From: Omphiscola glabra
Lineage: Eukaryota > Mollusca > Gastropoda > Lymnaeidae
Assembly: GCA_964017045.1 (NCBI GenBank)
Contig: OZ024806.1
Span: 4,236,488-4,300,487, forward strand
Direction of reading: 5' to 3'
DNA: 64,000 nt
Below, one piece after another: positions 1-11,000 of this stretch (position 1 is the first letter of the stretch; every line of letters starts with the position of its first letter). The translations under genes were made by a program, and so were the position numbers. The notes below the pieces were generated by a model. The model was given only the letters and a program-made list of their open reading frames with translations, searched no databases and was not told where the DNA came from.

Positions 1-195
1 CCTGCATACCTATCTGTCACCTATCAGCCATACCTATATGTCACTCCTATCTGCCATACCTATCTGCCATACCTATCTGCCATACCTATCTGCCATACCT
101 ATCTGCCATACCTATCTGCCATACCTATCTGCAATACCCATCTGTCACCTATCTGCCATACCTATCAGTCACCTGTCTGCCATACTTATCTGCCA
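1..195. repeat. 13-bp minisatellite, cut by left window edge
   Basis: Tandem copies of a 13-bp unit (CTATCTGCCATAC) run from the window edge to about position 195, with variant units (CTATCTGTCAC, CTATCAGCC) at both ends. The array may continue to the left of the window. No coding function is seen. Confidence 0.9.
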
Positions 196-304
196 ACTTT
201 CCACTCAATGAATATTTGTTTCCCCATTTTTAACCCAGTAATTCATGGATTTGTCAGTCTGATGATTCATCCTTTAGTCCATACGCCCTTTTAAACATGT
301 ATTA

Positions 305-486
305 CAGTGGCGTAGCGAGCTTAACTCGCGCCCGGAGCACAATAGCTTTTTAGCGCCCCCATACCTTTTTAGCGCCCCCCCTATTCGAAAACTATACAAT
401 ATTATAGTAAAATATACCATTTGGCGCCCCTTTGTGAGTAGCGCCCGGTTCATGATACCCCATTGCACCCCCTCACTACGCCACTG
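305..486 (+). mobile_element. hAT-type MITE, 182 bp, with 8-bp target duplication
   Basis: The segment begins CAGTGGCGTAGCGAG and ends with the near inverted complement CTCACTACGCCACTG. The same 8 bases, ATGTATTA, lie directly outside both ends (297-304 and 487-494). Short CAGTGGCG-type terminal inverted repeats with an 8-bp target duplication are typical of non-autonomous hAT elements. It has no ORF of its own. The interior carries repeated GCGCCC blocks and matches the element at 22049-22255 in the same orientation. Confidence 0.85.
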
Positions 487-494
487 ATGTATTA

Positions 495-916
495 ATCCAT
501 ATATACCCATACCTCCTGCAATATAATGTTTCCCGTTTTCAGTTTTTAAATCGACAACCGATTGAATTTCAAAATCGATATTTTGATTGATATTTATCAC
601 GATTAAAAAAAATAAAATATATCTATTTTTTTTTTTTTAAACTTTTTTTTCTTTTTTTTTTTTAAAGGCACATTTATTAGGATTTAACAAACAAATTAAA
701 GCTACTAATAATTTGTCGGCTGCTTTCAAATATTTCACGCTTATGTCCATAACGAACTCTGTGTCTATACGAAATAACTAAGACATATATATATATATTT
801 GAACAGTCTCACATGATTTTGCACCCCCCCCACCAACCACACACAAAACCACAATGTAAAGAGAATATATACTTTCCCTACCCCGATGATGGGGTGGTCT
901 TATAAAATATCTTGTC
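495..916. other. non-coding, homopolymer-rich spacer
   Basis: AT-rich sequence with long A and T runs (about 605-665) and a short TA run (785-800). No exon, RNA gene or transposon end is recognised. Confidence 0.5.
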
Positions 917-1041
917 GATATGAGATGGCAGTAGGGTTCAAGTATGAGATGGCTGTTGGGTTCAAGTATGAGATGGCAGGTGGGTTCAAGTATGAGATGG
1001 CAGTTGGGTTCAAGTATGAGATGGCAGTAGGGTTCAAGTAC
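917..1041. repeat. 24-bp minisatellite, about 5 units
   Basis: Five consecutive units built on TATGAGATGGCAGTTGGG plus TTCAAG, with one to two substitutions per unit (GCAGTAGGG, GCTGTTGGG, GCAGGTGGG). Because 24 is a multiple of 3 the array gives open frames on both strands, but they have no other coding character. Confidence 0.9.
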
Positions 1042-1279
1042 AAAAAGTGTTGTTGGGGGGGGGGCGGGTAAATTCACTGAACAATTTTTTTTAGCAAAGA
1101 CACAATACAGGATCGCTGATCCTGCATGACTTAAACGTTGACTGTTAACATTACGAGAACCGATTTAAAATCCGATTTCTAACACTGAAAAGAACTATGA
1201 AAAATATATGTTTGAAAAATGTTATATTTGAATTCATCAAAGAGCTGCAGTTTAAAAGTCTTCTTCCTTGGCAGCCCTT

Positions 1280-1535
1280 CAAAAAACACAACAAAAAAAC
1301 ACAACCAACACAATAAACAGAACCAAAACAACCAACACAACCAGCACAACCAACACAATAAACACAACCAACACAACTAGCACAACCAGCACAACCAACA
1401 CAACCATCACAATAAACACAACCAACACAAGCAACACAACCAACACAATAAACACAACCAACACAACCAACACAACCAACACAACCAACACAACCAGCAA
1501 AACCATCACAACCAACACAACAAACTCAAACAACA
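1280..1535. repeat. 9-bp minisatellite abutting a splice donor
   Basis: Tandem variants of ACACAACCA (about 28 units). The right edge comes within a few bases of the minus-strand splice donor at 1545 that closes exon 2 of the monooxygenase-like gene, so on the minus strand this array forms the start of intron 2. The Thr/Asn-rich plus-strand and Val/Leu-rich minus-strand ORFs over it are products of the repeat. Confidence 0.85.
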
Positions 1536-1545
1536 CAACATTTAC

Positions 1546-1615
1546 CTTGCTGTTTTTCGAAGATCATAACAAAATGGTTCTTCTTTGCGAAGAAAAGGGC
1601 GCACAGCACCCCAAC
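1546..1615 (-). CDS. flavin monooxygenase (kynurenine 3-monooxygenase-like), exon 2
   Basis: On the minus strand a pyrimidine-rich tract ending in CAG (1618-1616) is followed by 70 bases open in the frame that continues exon 1 at 2958-3020. It reads VGVLCALFFAKKNH, then FVMIFEKQQ, and ends at a GTAAAT donor (1545). Exon 1 ends RVIIVGAGP in phase 0, so the join completes the GxGxxG dinucleotide-binding loop, and the Glu at the end of beta-2 (IFEK) is the expected FAD ribose ligand. The spacing and the AKKN motif resemble kynurenine 3-monooxygenase, the outer-mitochondrial-membrane enzyme that hydroxylates kynurenine; another FAD monooxygenase is possible. Exon 2 ends with one base of the next codon. 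No exon 3 was found from 1 to 1280, so the rest should lie left of the window. Confidence 0.65.
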
Positions 1616-1789
1616 CTGTTGAGGGAAATATCAGACAGACAAATTGAAACGAAGACCGGAGTGAAAGCATATAATTATGTACCTACATATACTTTATCGA
1701 AATACGTAATTCTCTATGTAACAATTTCACTAACGCTACCAGATGGCGCTGAATTCACTGAATACTATTCCCGATGACGACGCTAAATG

Positions 1790-2590
1790 AGATTCTTTAA
1801 AAGTAACGCAATTGCGTTTGGTGCATACTATTTTTCTTTTGGAACTTTAGTAGATGGGAAGTTCACGCATCGCGACCGCCATTGTTATGCGGGTTATAGC
1901 TAATTGTTTACTTCCCTTTGGAACGTGTTAGCTGATCGTCTTGAAAATGTCACTAAAACTATTGAACATTTGACTAAAACTATTGAACATTTCACTAAAA
2001 CTAACTGTTCAATCCACGTTCCAGAATGCATTAAGTTAAAAAGATATTATAATTACATTTAATTCATAGTCAATGAATTGTAAAATGGGGGTACCTTTTC
2101 TAATGTATATATTTAGATATGTATGTATACGTATGCATGTGAATGTATAATAAGTATATATGAGAATGTATTAATACTTATGCGTAGATATGTATGTGTA
2201 CTATATGCAATAATGTCGTATGAAACGAGTGCGAAGGAAAAAAAGTTAAGAAATATTTTATGCACTGTCATGTTGACCTCATCGGATTTTTGGTAAACAT
2301 ATTTTTTTGTTTCTGTGGAATTCTAGTGGCCACTTTAACCCTTGATAGCTGTCAAATACGTAAGTACCTGGTGATTAAATCAATGTGTGGATCTGTTAGC
2401 TGATGACTTCATTCAAGAATAAATACTATTTTGAAATATTTTAAACGAATCTATTGATTGGTGCTTGGGCTGATTTTGTAATGAGTAGATTTCATAATTT
2501 GGTAACAGTGATGTATTTGACGAACTTAATAGAAGCCTTTTCAATAACAATGAACTGAACTCTCTAGAATAAATCATCAGTATGTACGAA
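1790..2590. other. intron 1 sequence, nothing recognised
   Basis: This lies inside intron 1 (1616-2957, minus strand) of the monooxygenase-like gene. It is AT-rich, with a short threefold ATTGAACATTTGACTAAAAC motif near 1960-2005. No transposon end or exon was identified. Confidence 0.45.
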
Positions 2591-2591
2591 A

Positions 2592-2790
2592 CTGACGTCA
2601 AATCTTTCCCTCAAACGGTCCACGAAATTGTCTCTAAGGCTGACGTCAAATCTTTCCCTCAAACGGTCCCCGAAATTGTCTCTAAAGCTGACGTCAAATC
2701 TTTCCCTCAAACGGTCCCCGAAATTGTCTCTAAAGCTGACGTCAAAACTTGTCCTAACACGGTCCCCAAAATTGTCTCGAAAACTCTAGC
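2592..2790. repeat. 48-bp minisatellite, 4 units, within intron 1
   Basis: Units start with CTGACGTCAAATC at 2592, 2640, 2688 and 2736. The first three are nearly identical and the fourth is diverged. Each unit contains TGACGTCA, the full palindromic cAMP-response-element sequence. From 2790 to 2930 a looser series of CCCAAACTGTCCC motifs continues. The 16-codon periodic plus-strand ORF over the array is incidental, since the array lies in an intron of the minus-strand gene. Confidence 0.85.
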
Positions 2791-2957
2791 CTAAATTGTC
2801 CCTTAAATTCACCCCCTCTAAATGAACCCAAATATGACACCCAAACTGTCCCTTAAACTGATCCCCCCCCCCCCTAAATGATTCTCAAACTATCTTCCAA
2901 ACTGTCCCCCAAACTGTCCCCCACACTCTGGTTTGAGTCACAACGATCAGTACTTAC

Positions 2958-3020
2958 TGGTCCCGCCCCGACTATGATAACCCGCAGCTTGTCCTCCTCT
3001 CGCTTGTCACGACCGTCCAT
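2958..3020 (-). CDS. flavin monooxygenase (kynurenine 3-monooxygenase-like), exon 1 with start codon
   Basis: Reading leftward, ATG at 3020-3018 opens 21 codons: a charged leader (MDGRDKREEDKL) followed by RVIIVGAGP, the first beta strand and start of a GxGxxG FAD-binding loop. The exon stops in phase 0 at a perfect GTAAGT donor (2957-2952). Exon 2 (1546-1615) supplies the next residues, VG, which complete the motif. The leader is short, as in kynurenine 3-monooxygenase, with no signal peptide. The ATG is preceded by ACA (A at -3). The 1342-bp intron 1 holds a 48-bp minisatellite. The exon pair is strong evidence for a gene; the exact enzyme is inference. Confidence 0.7.
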
Positions 3021-3079
3021 TGTAAAGAATCCCAAAAGCAGACGCTGTCAGTAACTGGCAACACACAGGACGCGCCCGG

Positions 3080-3087
3080 CTTATAAG
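3080..3087 (-). promoter_or_regulatory. possible TATA box of the monooxygenase-like gene
   Basis: CTTATAAG lies in a locally GC-rich patch about 60 bases upstream of the minus-strand ATG at 3020. That spacing would place transcription start near 3050 with a short 5' UTR. The motif is palindromic and is read here as minus-strand because of the gene. Promoter use is inferred. Confidence 0.35.
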
Positions 3088-3643
3088 GCCCAGCTTTGGT
3101 TATCCCGGGAGTATATGTTTTTTTAAAGGATATTTCCAATATTATTCAATATCTCAGTATGTTTAGGGCTTACTCAAAAATTTATGCAATCACGCAAAGC
3201 TAGTATTGGGAAGCACATTTTCCCCGAAATTTCTATCGCTGCTACGAAAACAAAAGAAAAAAACCCCAAGAAAATCCTTTCTTGGAAGAGTTGAAAATAT
3301 CCAAAAGTGTCATTAAAAACGAAACACATAAAAATGTCTTTGTTTTTGGTGTGCCCATTTCAGCTTGTACAGCGATCTCCTGAAGAATCGGAAATTATTT
3401 CATGTTTTCCCTTAAATCAAAACGTGTTTTTTTTAGAATGTACAATTTGTACTCTACTTAAAATCATACTTCTGATGTATGCAAAATATAATTACGAAAT
3501 AAATCATTTTGTTATTAGCCCCAGTCATATGTAAAAATAAATACAATTTACCTTGAGGATACCGTTGATGCTCAATTAGTAGTTAAATGTAGATCTAATT
3601 AGGCCTCCATTATTTTATATATGCATCTCGCTCTTTTGTGCTT

Positions 3644-3691
3644 TTGTGTGTGTGCGTGTTGTGTGTGTGTGTGTGTGTTTTGTTTGTGTGT

Positions 3692-3723
<32 letters not shown>

Positions 3724-3724
3724 A
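3644..3724. repeat. (GT)n microsatellite
   Basis: An interrupted GT/TG dinucleotide run of about 80 bases. Confidence 0.95.
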
Positions 3725-5076
3725 GGTTTTCCTTATGATAATGTGTGCAATTCTCCAAGCTTATGTTCCTCTGAAAGTTTTTTCTATCTTATATAGAGTT
3801 TAAATAGTCTTAAATCTACGCCACAAGGCTGCACGATTTCAATGGTAAATATACTCTACGCAATTGAGCACAGACAAAGCGGAATTAAAGGTCTACATTA
3901 AGATGAAGATTTCAGCTGCGTTTAAAAAATATTGATGAAGTCAAGGTGTTATAGTTGAGAAGTGAGATACAAATTCACATTCAAAAGTTGACCAAACTAA
4001 TGAAGTAGGCCTGTGATACACATATGTCTATCATATAAATATAGCAGTAATATAGCAGCAATATAGCAGCAATATAGCAGCAATATATCAGTAATATAGC
4101 AGCAATATGACAGCACTATAGATTATCTATATCAGCTATATAGTAGCAATATAGCAGTATTATTATTATCAGGTGGTTTTATGTAGCATAGTACCCCAGC
4201 CTAGGGCTAGGCTCACTGTGCTTTGCATACAAGTTAGCAATTATAGAAAATGATACGTTTAAAAATAAACATAATTGGGTAAAGCTTGACCTCACCCACC
4301 CAAGTACTATCTCCCCCTATCTAGCCATGGACAGCACCCGGCAGCATCGAGCGTTGTTTATCAGTTAGAGAGGGGTGAGAATGAGACGGTATAGTACAGC
4401 ATGAAGAGATGTGTCTTGGAGGCAGATTTGAAAGCTGTGATGGTCGTTATAGTGTGGATGTGTAATGGTCGAGAATTCCATTCTCTTGGGGCACAGCAAG
4501 AGAAAGATCGTTCACCATATCTTTCAGAGCGTGTTCTGGGAATAGAAAGAATACGTGTCTGCAGAGGAGCGAAGGTTTCGAAAAGAGGGAAAATAAGACA
4601 GTAAGAAGTTCAGTCAGGTAGGAAGGGCAGAAACAAGAGAAACAATTGTGTCAGATAACATACAGCTTGTAATCAGTGCGTGCTTGAATAAGGAGCTAAT
4701 GTGACATGATCACGTTCTTTGCATTTAGAACTAACCTAGCAGTACTAAACAGTAATATATTAGCAATATAGCAGTAATATAACAGGACTTTAGAAATAAT
4801 ATATCTGTCATATAGACATTATCTTGATAATAAAAGATATAGAAATAATCAACTAACATGTTACACTCCATATTACTTGAACTAACGCAGAAACCATGGA
4901 ACGGCCTTGCTTTATAAGTATTCGAAGCAGCACACAAACCCCCCCCCCACCCCCGCCCACATTTTTCAATTTGTTTACATTAATGCAAGGGTAACAATTG
5001 TTAGTGCAATACTGTAAAGAAAATTTTACATAAATGAAGCTGACATAAAGCAGGTGAAAAAAAATCACATTCAAGC
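3725..5076. other. non-coding spacer with short AATATAGCAG repeats
   Basis: Motifs of the form AATATAGCAGC recur at about 4040-4160 and again at 4745-4780. The stretch 4170-4640 is less AT-rich and may be a dispersed repeat (CTTGGGGCACAGCAAGAGAA near 4485), but no domain is readable. A C-run lies at 4940-4955. No exon was recognised. Confidence 0.45.
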
Positions 5077-8000
5077 TTCACGTGTGGCATGTAGATGGCC
5101 AAGACAAGATTCACGTGGGGCATGTAGATGGCCAAGACAAGGTTCACGTGTGGCATGTAGATGGCCAAGACAAGGTTCACGTGTGACATGTAGATGGCCA
5201 AGACAAGGTTCACGTGTGGCATGTAGATGGCCAAGACAAGGTTCACGTGTGGCATGTAGATGGCCAAGACAAGGTTCACGTGTGGCATGTAGATGGCCAA
5301 GACAAGGTTCACGTGTGGCATGTAGATGGCCAAGACAAGGTTCACGTGTGGCATGTAGATGGCCAAGACAAGGTTCATGTGTGGCATGTAGATGGCCAAG
5401 ACAAGGTTCATGTGTGGCATGTAGATGGCCAAGACAAGGTTCACGTGTGGCATGTAGATGGCCAAGACAAGGTTCACGTGTGGCATGTAGATGGCCAAGA
5501 CAAGGTTCACGTGTGGCATGTAGATGGCCAAGACAAGGTTCACGTGTGGCATGTAGATGGCCAAGACAAGGTTCACGTGTGGCATGTAGATGGCCAAGAC
5601 AAGGTTCACGTGTGGCATGTAGATGGCCAAGACAAGGTTCACGTGTGGCATGTAGATGGCCAAGACAAGGTTCACGTGTGGCATGTAGATGGCCAAGACA
5701 AGGTTCACGTGTGGCATGTAGATGGCCAAGACAAGGTTCACGTGTGGCATGTAGATGGCCAAGACAAGGTTCACGTGTGGCATGTAGATGGCCAAGACAA
5801 GGTTCACGTGTGGCATGTAGATGGCCAAGACAAGGTTCACGTGTGGCATGTAGATGGCCAAGACAAGGTTCACGTGTGGCATGTAGATGGCCAAGACAAG
5901 GTTCACGTGTGGCATGTAGATGGCCAATACAAGGTTCACGTGTGGCATGTAGATGGCCAAGACAAGGTTCACGTGTGGTATGTAGATGGCAAAGACAAGG
6001 TTCACGTGTGGCATGTAGATGGCCAAGACAAGGTTCACGTGTGGCATGTAGATGGCCAAGACAAGGTTCACGTGTGGCATGCAGATGGCAAAGACAAGGT
6101 TCACGTGTGGCATGCAGATGGCCAAGACAAGGTTCACGTGTGGCATGTAGATGGCCAAGACAAGGTTCACTTGTGGCATGTAGATGGCCAAGACAAGGTT
6201 CACGTGTGGCATGTAGATGGCAAAGACAAGATTCACTTGTGGCATGTAGATGGCCAAGACAAGGTTCACTTGTGGCATGTAGATGGCCAAAACAAGGTTC
6301 ACGTGTGGCATGTAGATGGCCAAGACAAGGTTCACGTGTGGCATGTAGATGGCCAAGACAAGGTTCACTTGTGGCATGTAGATGGCCAAGACAAGGTTCA
6401 CGTGTGGCATGTAGATGGCCAAGACAAGGTTCACTTGTGGCATGTAGATGGCCAAGACAAGGTTCACGTGTGGCATGTAGATGGCCAAGACAAGGTTCAC
6501 GTGTGGCATGTAGATGGCCAAGACAAGGTTCACGTGTGGCATGTAGATGGCCAAGACAAGGTTCACGTGTGGCATGTAGATGGCCAAGACAAGGTTCACG
6601 TGTGGCATGTAGATGGCCAAGACAAGGTTCACTTGTGGCATGTAGATGGCCAAGACAAGGTTCACGTGTGGCATGTAGATGGCCAAGACAAGGTTCACGT
6701 GTGGCATGTAGATGGCCAAGACAAGGTTCACGTGTGGCATGTAGATGGCCAAGACAAGGTTCACGTGGGGCATGTAGATGGCCAAGACAAGATTCACGTG
6801 TGGCATGTAGATGGCCAAGACAAGGTTCACGTGTGGCATGTAGATGGCCATGACAAGGTTCACGTGTGGCATGTAGATAGCCAAGACAAGATTCACGTGT
6901 GGCATGTAGATGGCCAAGACAAGGTTCACGTGTGGCATGTAGATGGCCAAGACAAGGTTCACGTGTGGCATGTAGATGGCCAAGACAAGGTTCACGTGTG
7001 GCATGTAGATGGCCAAGACAAGGTTCACGTGTGGCATGTAGATGGCCAAGACAAGATTCACTTGTGGCATGTAGATGGCCAAGACAAGGTTCATGTGTGG
7101 CATGTAGATGGCCAAGACAAGGTTCACGTGTGGCATGTAGATGGCCAAGACAAGGTTCACGTGTGGCATGTAGATGACCAAGACAAGGTTCACGTGTGGC
7201 ATGTAGATGGCCAAGACAAGGTTCACGTGTGGCATGTAATGGCCAAGACAAGGTTCACGTGTGGCATGTAGATGGCCAAGACAAGGTTCACGTGTGGCAT
7301 GTAGATGGCCAAGACAAGGTTCACGTGTGGCATGTAGATGGCCAAGACAAGGTTCACGTGTGGCATGTAGATGGCCAAGACAAGGTTCACGTGTGGCATG
7401 TAGATGGCCAAGACAAGGTTCACTTGTGGCATGTAGATGGCCAAGACAAGGTTCACGTGTGGCATGTAGATGGCCATAACAAGGTTCAAATGTGGCATGT
7501 AGATGGCCAAGACAAGGTTCACGTGTGGCATGTAGATGGCCAAGACAAGGTTCACGTGTGGCATGTAGATGGCCAAGACAAGGTTCACGTGTGGCATGTA
7601 GATGGCCAAGACAAGGTTCACGTGTGGCATGTAGATGGCCAAGACAAGGTTCACGTGTGGCATGTAGATGGCTAAGACAAGATTCACGTGTGGCATATAG
7701 ATGGCCAAGACAAGGTTCACGTGTGGCATGTAGATGGCCAAGACAAGGTTCACGTGTGGCATATAGATGGCCAAGACAAGGTTCACGTGTGGCATGTAGA
7801 TGGCCAAGACAAGGTTCACGTGTGGCATGTAGATGGCCAAGACAAGGTTCACGTGTGGCATGTAGATGGCCAAGACAAGGTTCACGTGTGGCATGTAGAT
7901 GGCCAAGACAAGGTTCACGTGTGGCATGTAGATGGCCAAGACAAGGTTCACGTGTGGCATGTAGATGGCAAGGACAAGGTTCACGTGTGGCATGTAGATG

Positions 8001-11000
8001 GCCAAGACAAGGTTCAAATGTGGCATGTAGATGGCCAAGACAAGGTTCACGTGTGGCATGTAGATGGCCAAGACAAGGTTCACGTGTGGCATGTAGATGG
8101 CCAAGACAAGGTTCACGTGTGGCATGTAGATGGCCAAGACAAGGTTCACGTGTGGCATGTAGATGGCCAAGACAAGGTTCACGTGTGGCATGTAGATGGC
8201 CAAGACAAGGTTCACGTGGGGCATGTAGATGGCCAAGACAAGGTTCACGTGTGGCATGTAGATGGCCAAGACAAGGTTCACGTGTGGCATGTAGATGGCC
8301 AAGACAAGGTTCACGTGTGGCATGTAGATGGCCAAGACAAGGTTCACGTGTGGCATGTAGATGGCCATGACAAGATTCAGGTGTGGCAGGTAGATGGCCA
8401 AGACAAGGTTCACGTGTGGCATGTAGATGGCCAAGACAAGGTTCACGTGTGGCATGTAGATGGCCAAGACAAGGTTCACGTGTGGCATGTAGATGGCCAA
8501 GACAAGGTTCACGTGTGGCATGTAGATGGCCAAGACAAGGTTCACGTGTGGCATGTAGATGGCCAAGACAAGGTTCACGTGTGGCATGTAGATTGCCAAG
8601 ACAAGGTTCACGTGTGGCAGGTAGATGGCCAAGACAAGGTTCACGTGTGGCATGTAGATGGCCAAGACAAGGTTCACGTGTGGCATGTAGATGGCCAAGA
8701 CAAGGTTCACGTGTGGCATGTAGATGGCCAAGACAAGGTTCACGTGTGGCATGTAGATGGCCAAGACAAGGTTCACGTGTGGCATGTAGATGGCCAAGAC
8801 AAGGTTCACGTGTGGCATGTAGATGGCCAAGACAAGGTTCACGTGTGACATGTAGATGGCCAAGACAAGGTTCACGTGTGGCATGTAGATGGCCAAGACA
8901 AGGTTCACGTGTGGCATGTAGATGGCCAAGACAAGGTTCACGTGTGGCATGTAGATGGCCAAGACAAGGTTCTCGTGTGGCATGTAGATGGCCAAGACAA
9001 GGTTCACGTGTGGCATGTAGATGGCCAAGACAAGGTTCACGTGTGGCATGTAGATGGCCAAGACAAGGTTCACGTGTGGCATGTAGATGGCCAAGACAAG
9101 GTTCACGTGTAACATGTAGATGGCCAAGACAAGGTTCACGTGTGGCATGTAGATGATTAAGACAAGGTTCACGTGTGGCATGTAGATGGCAAAGACAAGG
9201 TTCACGTGTTGCATGTAGATGGCCAAGACAAGGTTCACGTGTGGCATGTAGATGGCCAAGACAAGGTTCACGTGTGGCATGTAGATGGCCAAGACAAGGT
9301 TCACGTGTGGCATGTAGATGGCCAAGACAAAGTTCACTTGTGGCATGTAGATGGCCAAGACAAGGTTCACGTGTGGCATGTAGATGGCCAAAACAAGTTT
9401 CACGTGTGGCATGTAGATGGCCAAGACAAGGTTCACGTGTGGCATGTAGATGGCCAAGACAAGGTTCACTTGTGGCATGTAGATGGCCAAGACAAGGTTC
9501 ACGTGTGGCATGTAGATGGCCAAGACAAGGTTCACTTGTGGCATGTAGATGGCCAAGACAAGGTTCACGTGTGGCATGTAGTTGGCCAAGACAAGGTTCA
9601 CGTGTGGCATGTAGATGGCCAAGACAAGGTTCACGTGTGGCATGTAGATGGCCAAGACAAGGTTCACGTGTGGCATGTAGATGGCCAAGACAAGGTTCAC
9701 GTGTGGCATGTAGATGGCCAAGACAAGGTTCACTTGTGGCATGTAGATGGCCAAGACAAGGTTCACGTGTGGCATGTAGATAGCCAAGACAAGGTTCACG
9801 TGTGGCATGTAGATGGCCAAGACAAGGTTCACGTGTGGCATGTAGATGGCCAAGACAAGGTTCATGTGTGGCATGTAGATGGCCAAGACAAGGTTCACGT
9901 GTGGCATGTAGATGGCCAAGACAAGGTTCACGTGTGGCATGTAGCTGGCCAAGACAAGGTTCACGTGTGGCAATGTAGATGGCCAAGACAAGGTTCACGT
10001 GTGGCATGTAGATGGCCAAGACAAGGTTCACGTGTGGCATGTAGATGGCCAAGACAAGGTTCACGTGTGGCATGTAGATGGCCAAGACAAGGTTCACGTG
10101 TGGCATGTTGATGGCCAAGACAAGGTTCACGTGTGGCATGTAGATGGCCAAGACAAGGTTCACGTGTGGCATGTAGATGGCCAAGACAAGGTTCACGTGT
10201 GGCATGTAGATGGCCATGACAAGGTTCACGTGTGGCATGTAGATGGCCAAGACAAGATTCACGTGTGGCATGTAGATGGCCAAGACAAGGTTCACGTGTG
10301 GCATGTAGATGGCCAAGACAAGGTTCACGTGTGGCATGTAGATGGCCAAGACAAGGTTCACGTGTAACATGTAGATGGCCAAGACAAGGTTCACATGTGG
10401 CATGTAGATGGCCAAGACAAGATTCACTTGTGGCATGTAGATGGCCAAAACAAGGTTCACGTGTGGCATGTAGATGGCCAAGACAAGGTTCACGTGTGGC
10501 ATGTAGATGGCCAAGACAAGGTTCACGTGTGGCATGTAGATGGCCAAGACAAGGTTCACGTGTGGCATGTAGATGGCCAAGACAAGGTTCCCGTGTGGCA
10601 TGTAGATGGCCAAGACAAGGTTCACGTGTTGCATGTAGATGGCCAAGACAAGGTTCACGTGTGGCATTTAGATGGCCAAGACAAGGTTCACGTGTGGCAT
10701 GTAGATGGCCAAGACAATGTTCACGTGTGGCATGTAGATGGCCAAGACAAGGTTCACGTGTGGCATGTAGATGGCCAAGACAAGGTTCACGTGTGGCATG
10801 TAGATGGCCAAGACAAGGTTCACGTGTGGCATGTAGATGGCCAAAACAAGATTCACGTGTGGCATGTAGATGGCCAAGACAAGGTTCACGTGTGGCATGT
10901 AGATGGCCAAGACAAGGTTCACGTGTGGCATGTAGATGGCCAAGACAAGGTTCACGTGTGGCATGTAGATGGCCAAGACAAGGTTCACGTGTGACATGTA

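Noticed and set aside
1268..1777. Thr/Asn-rich 169-codon plus-strand ORF as a secreted or mucin-like protein
   Set aside because: It is a translation of the 9-bp minisatellite followed by the antisense of the monooxygenase exon; no signal peptide or splice signals.
5001..10667. 1888-codon minus-strand ORF and other long ORFs on both strands over the 33-bp array
   Set aside because: The period is a multiple of 3 and four of six frames of the unit lack stops, so any array of this kind gives long ORFs. Frames switch at single-base indels, there is no non-repeat domain, and both strands are equally open.
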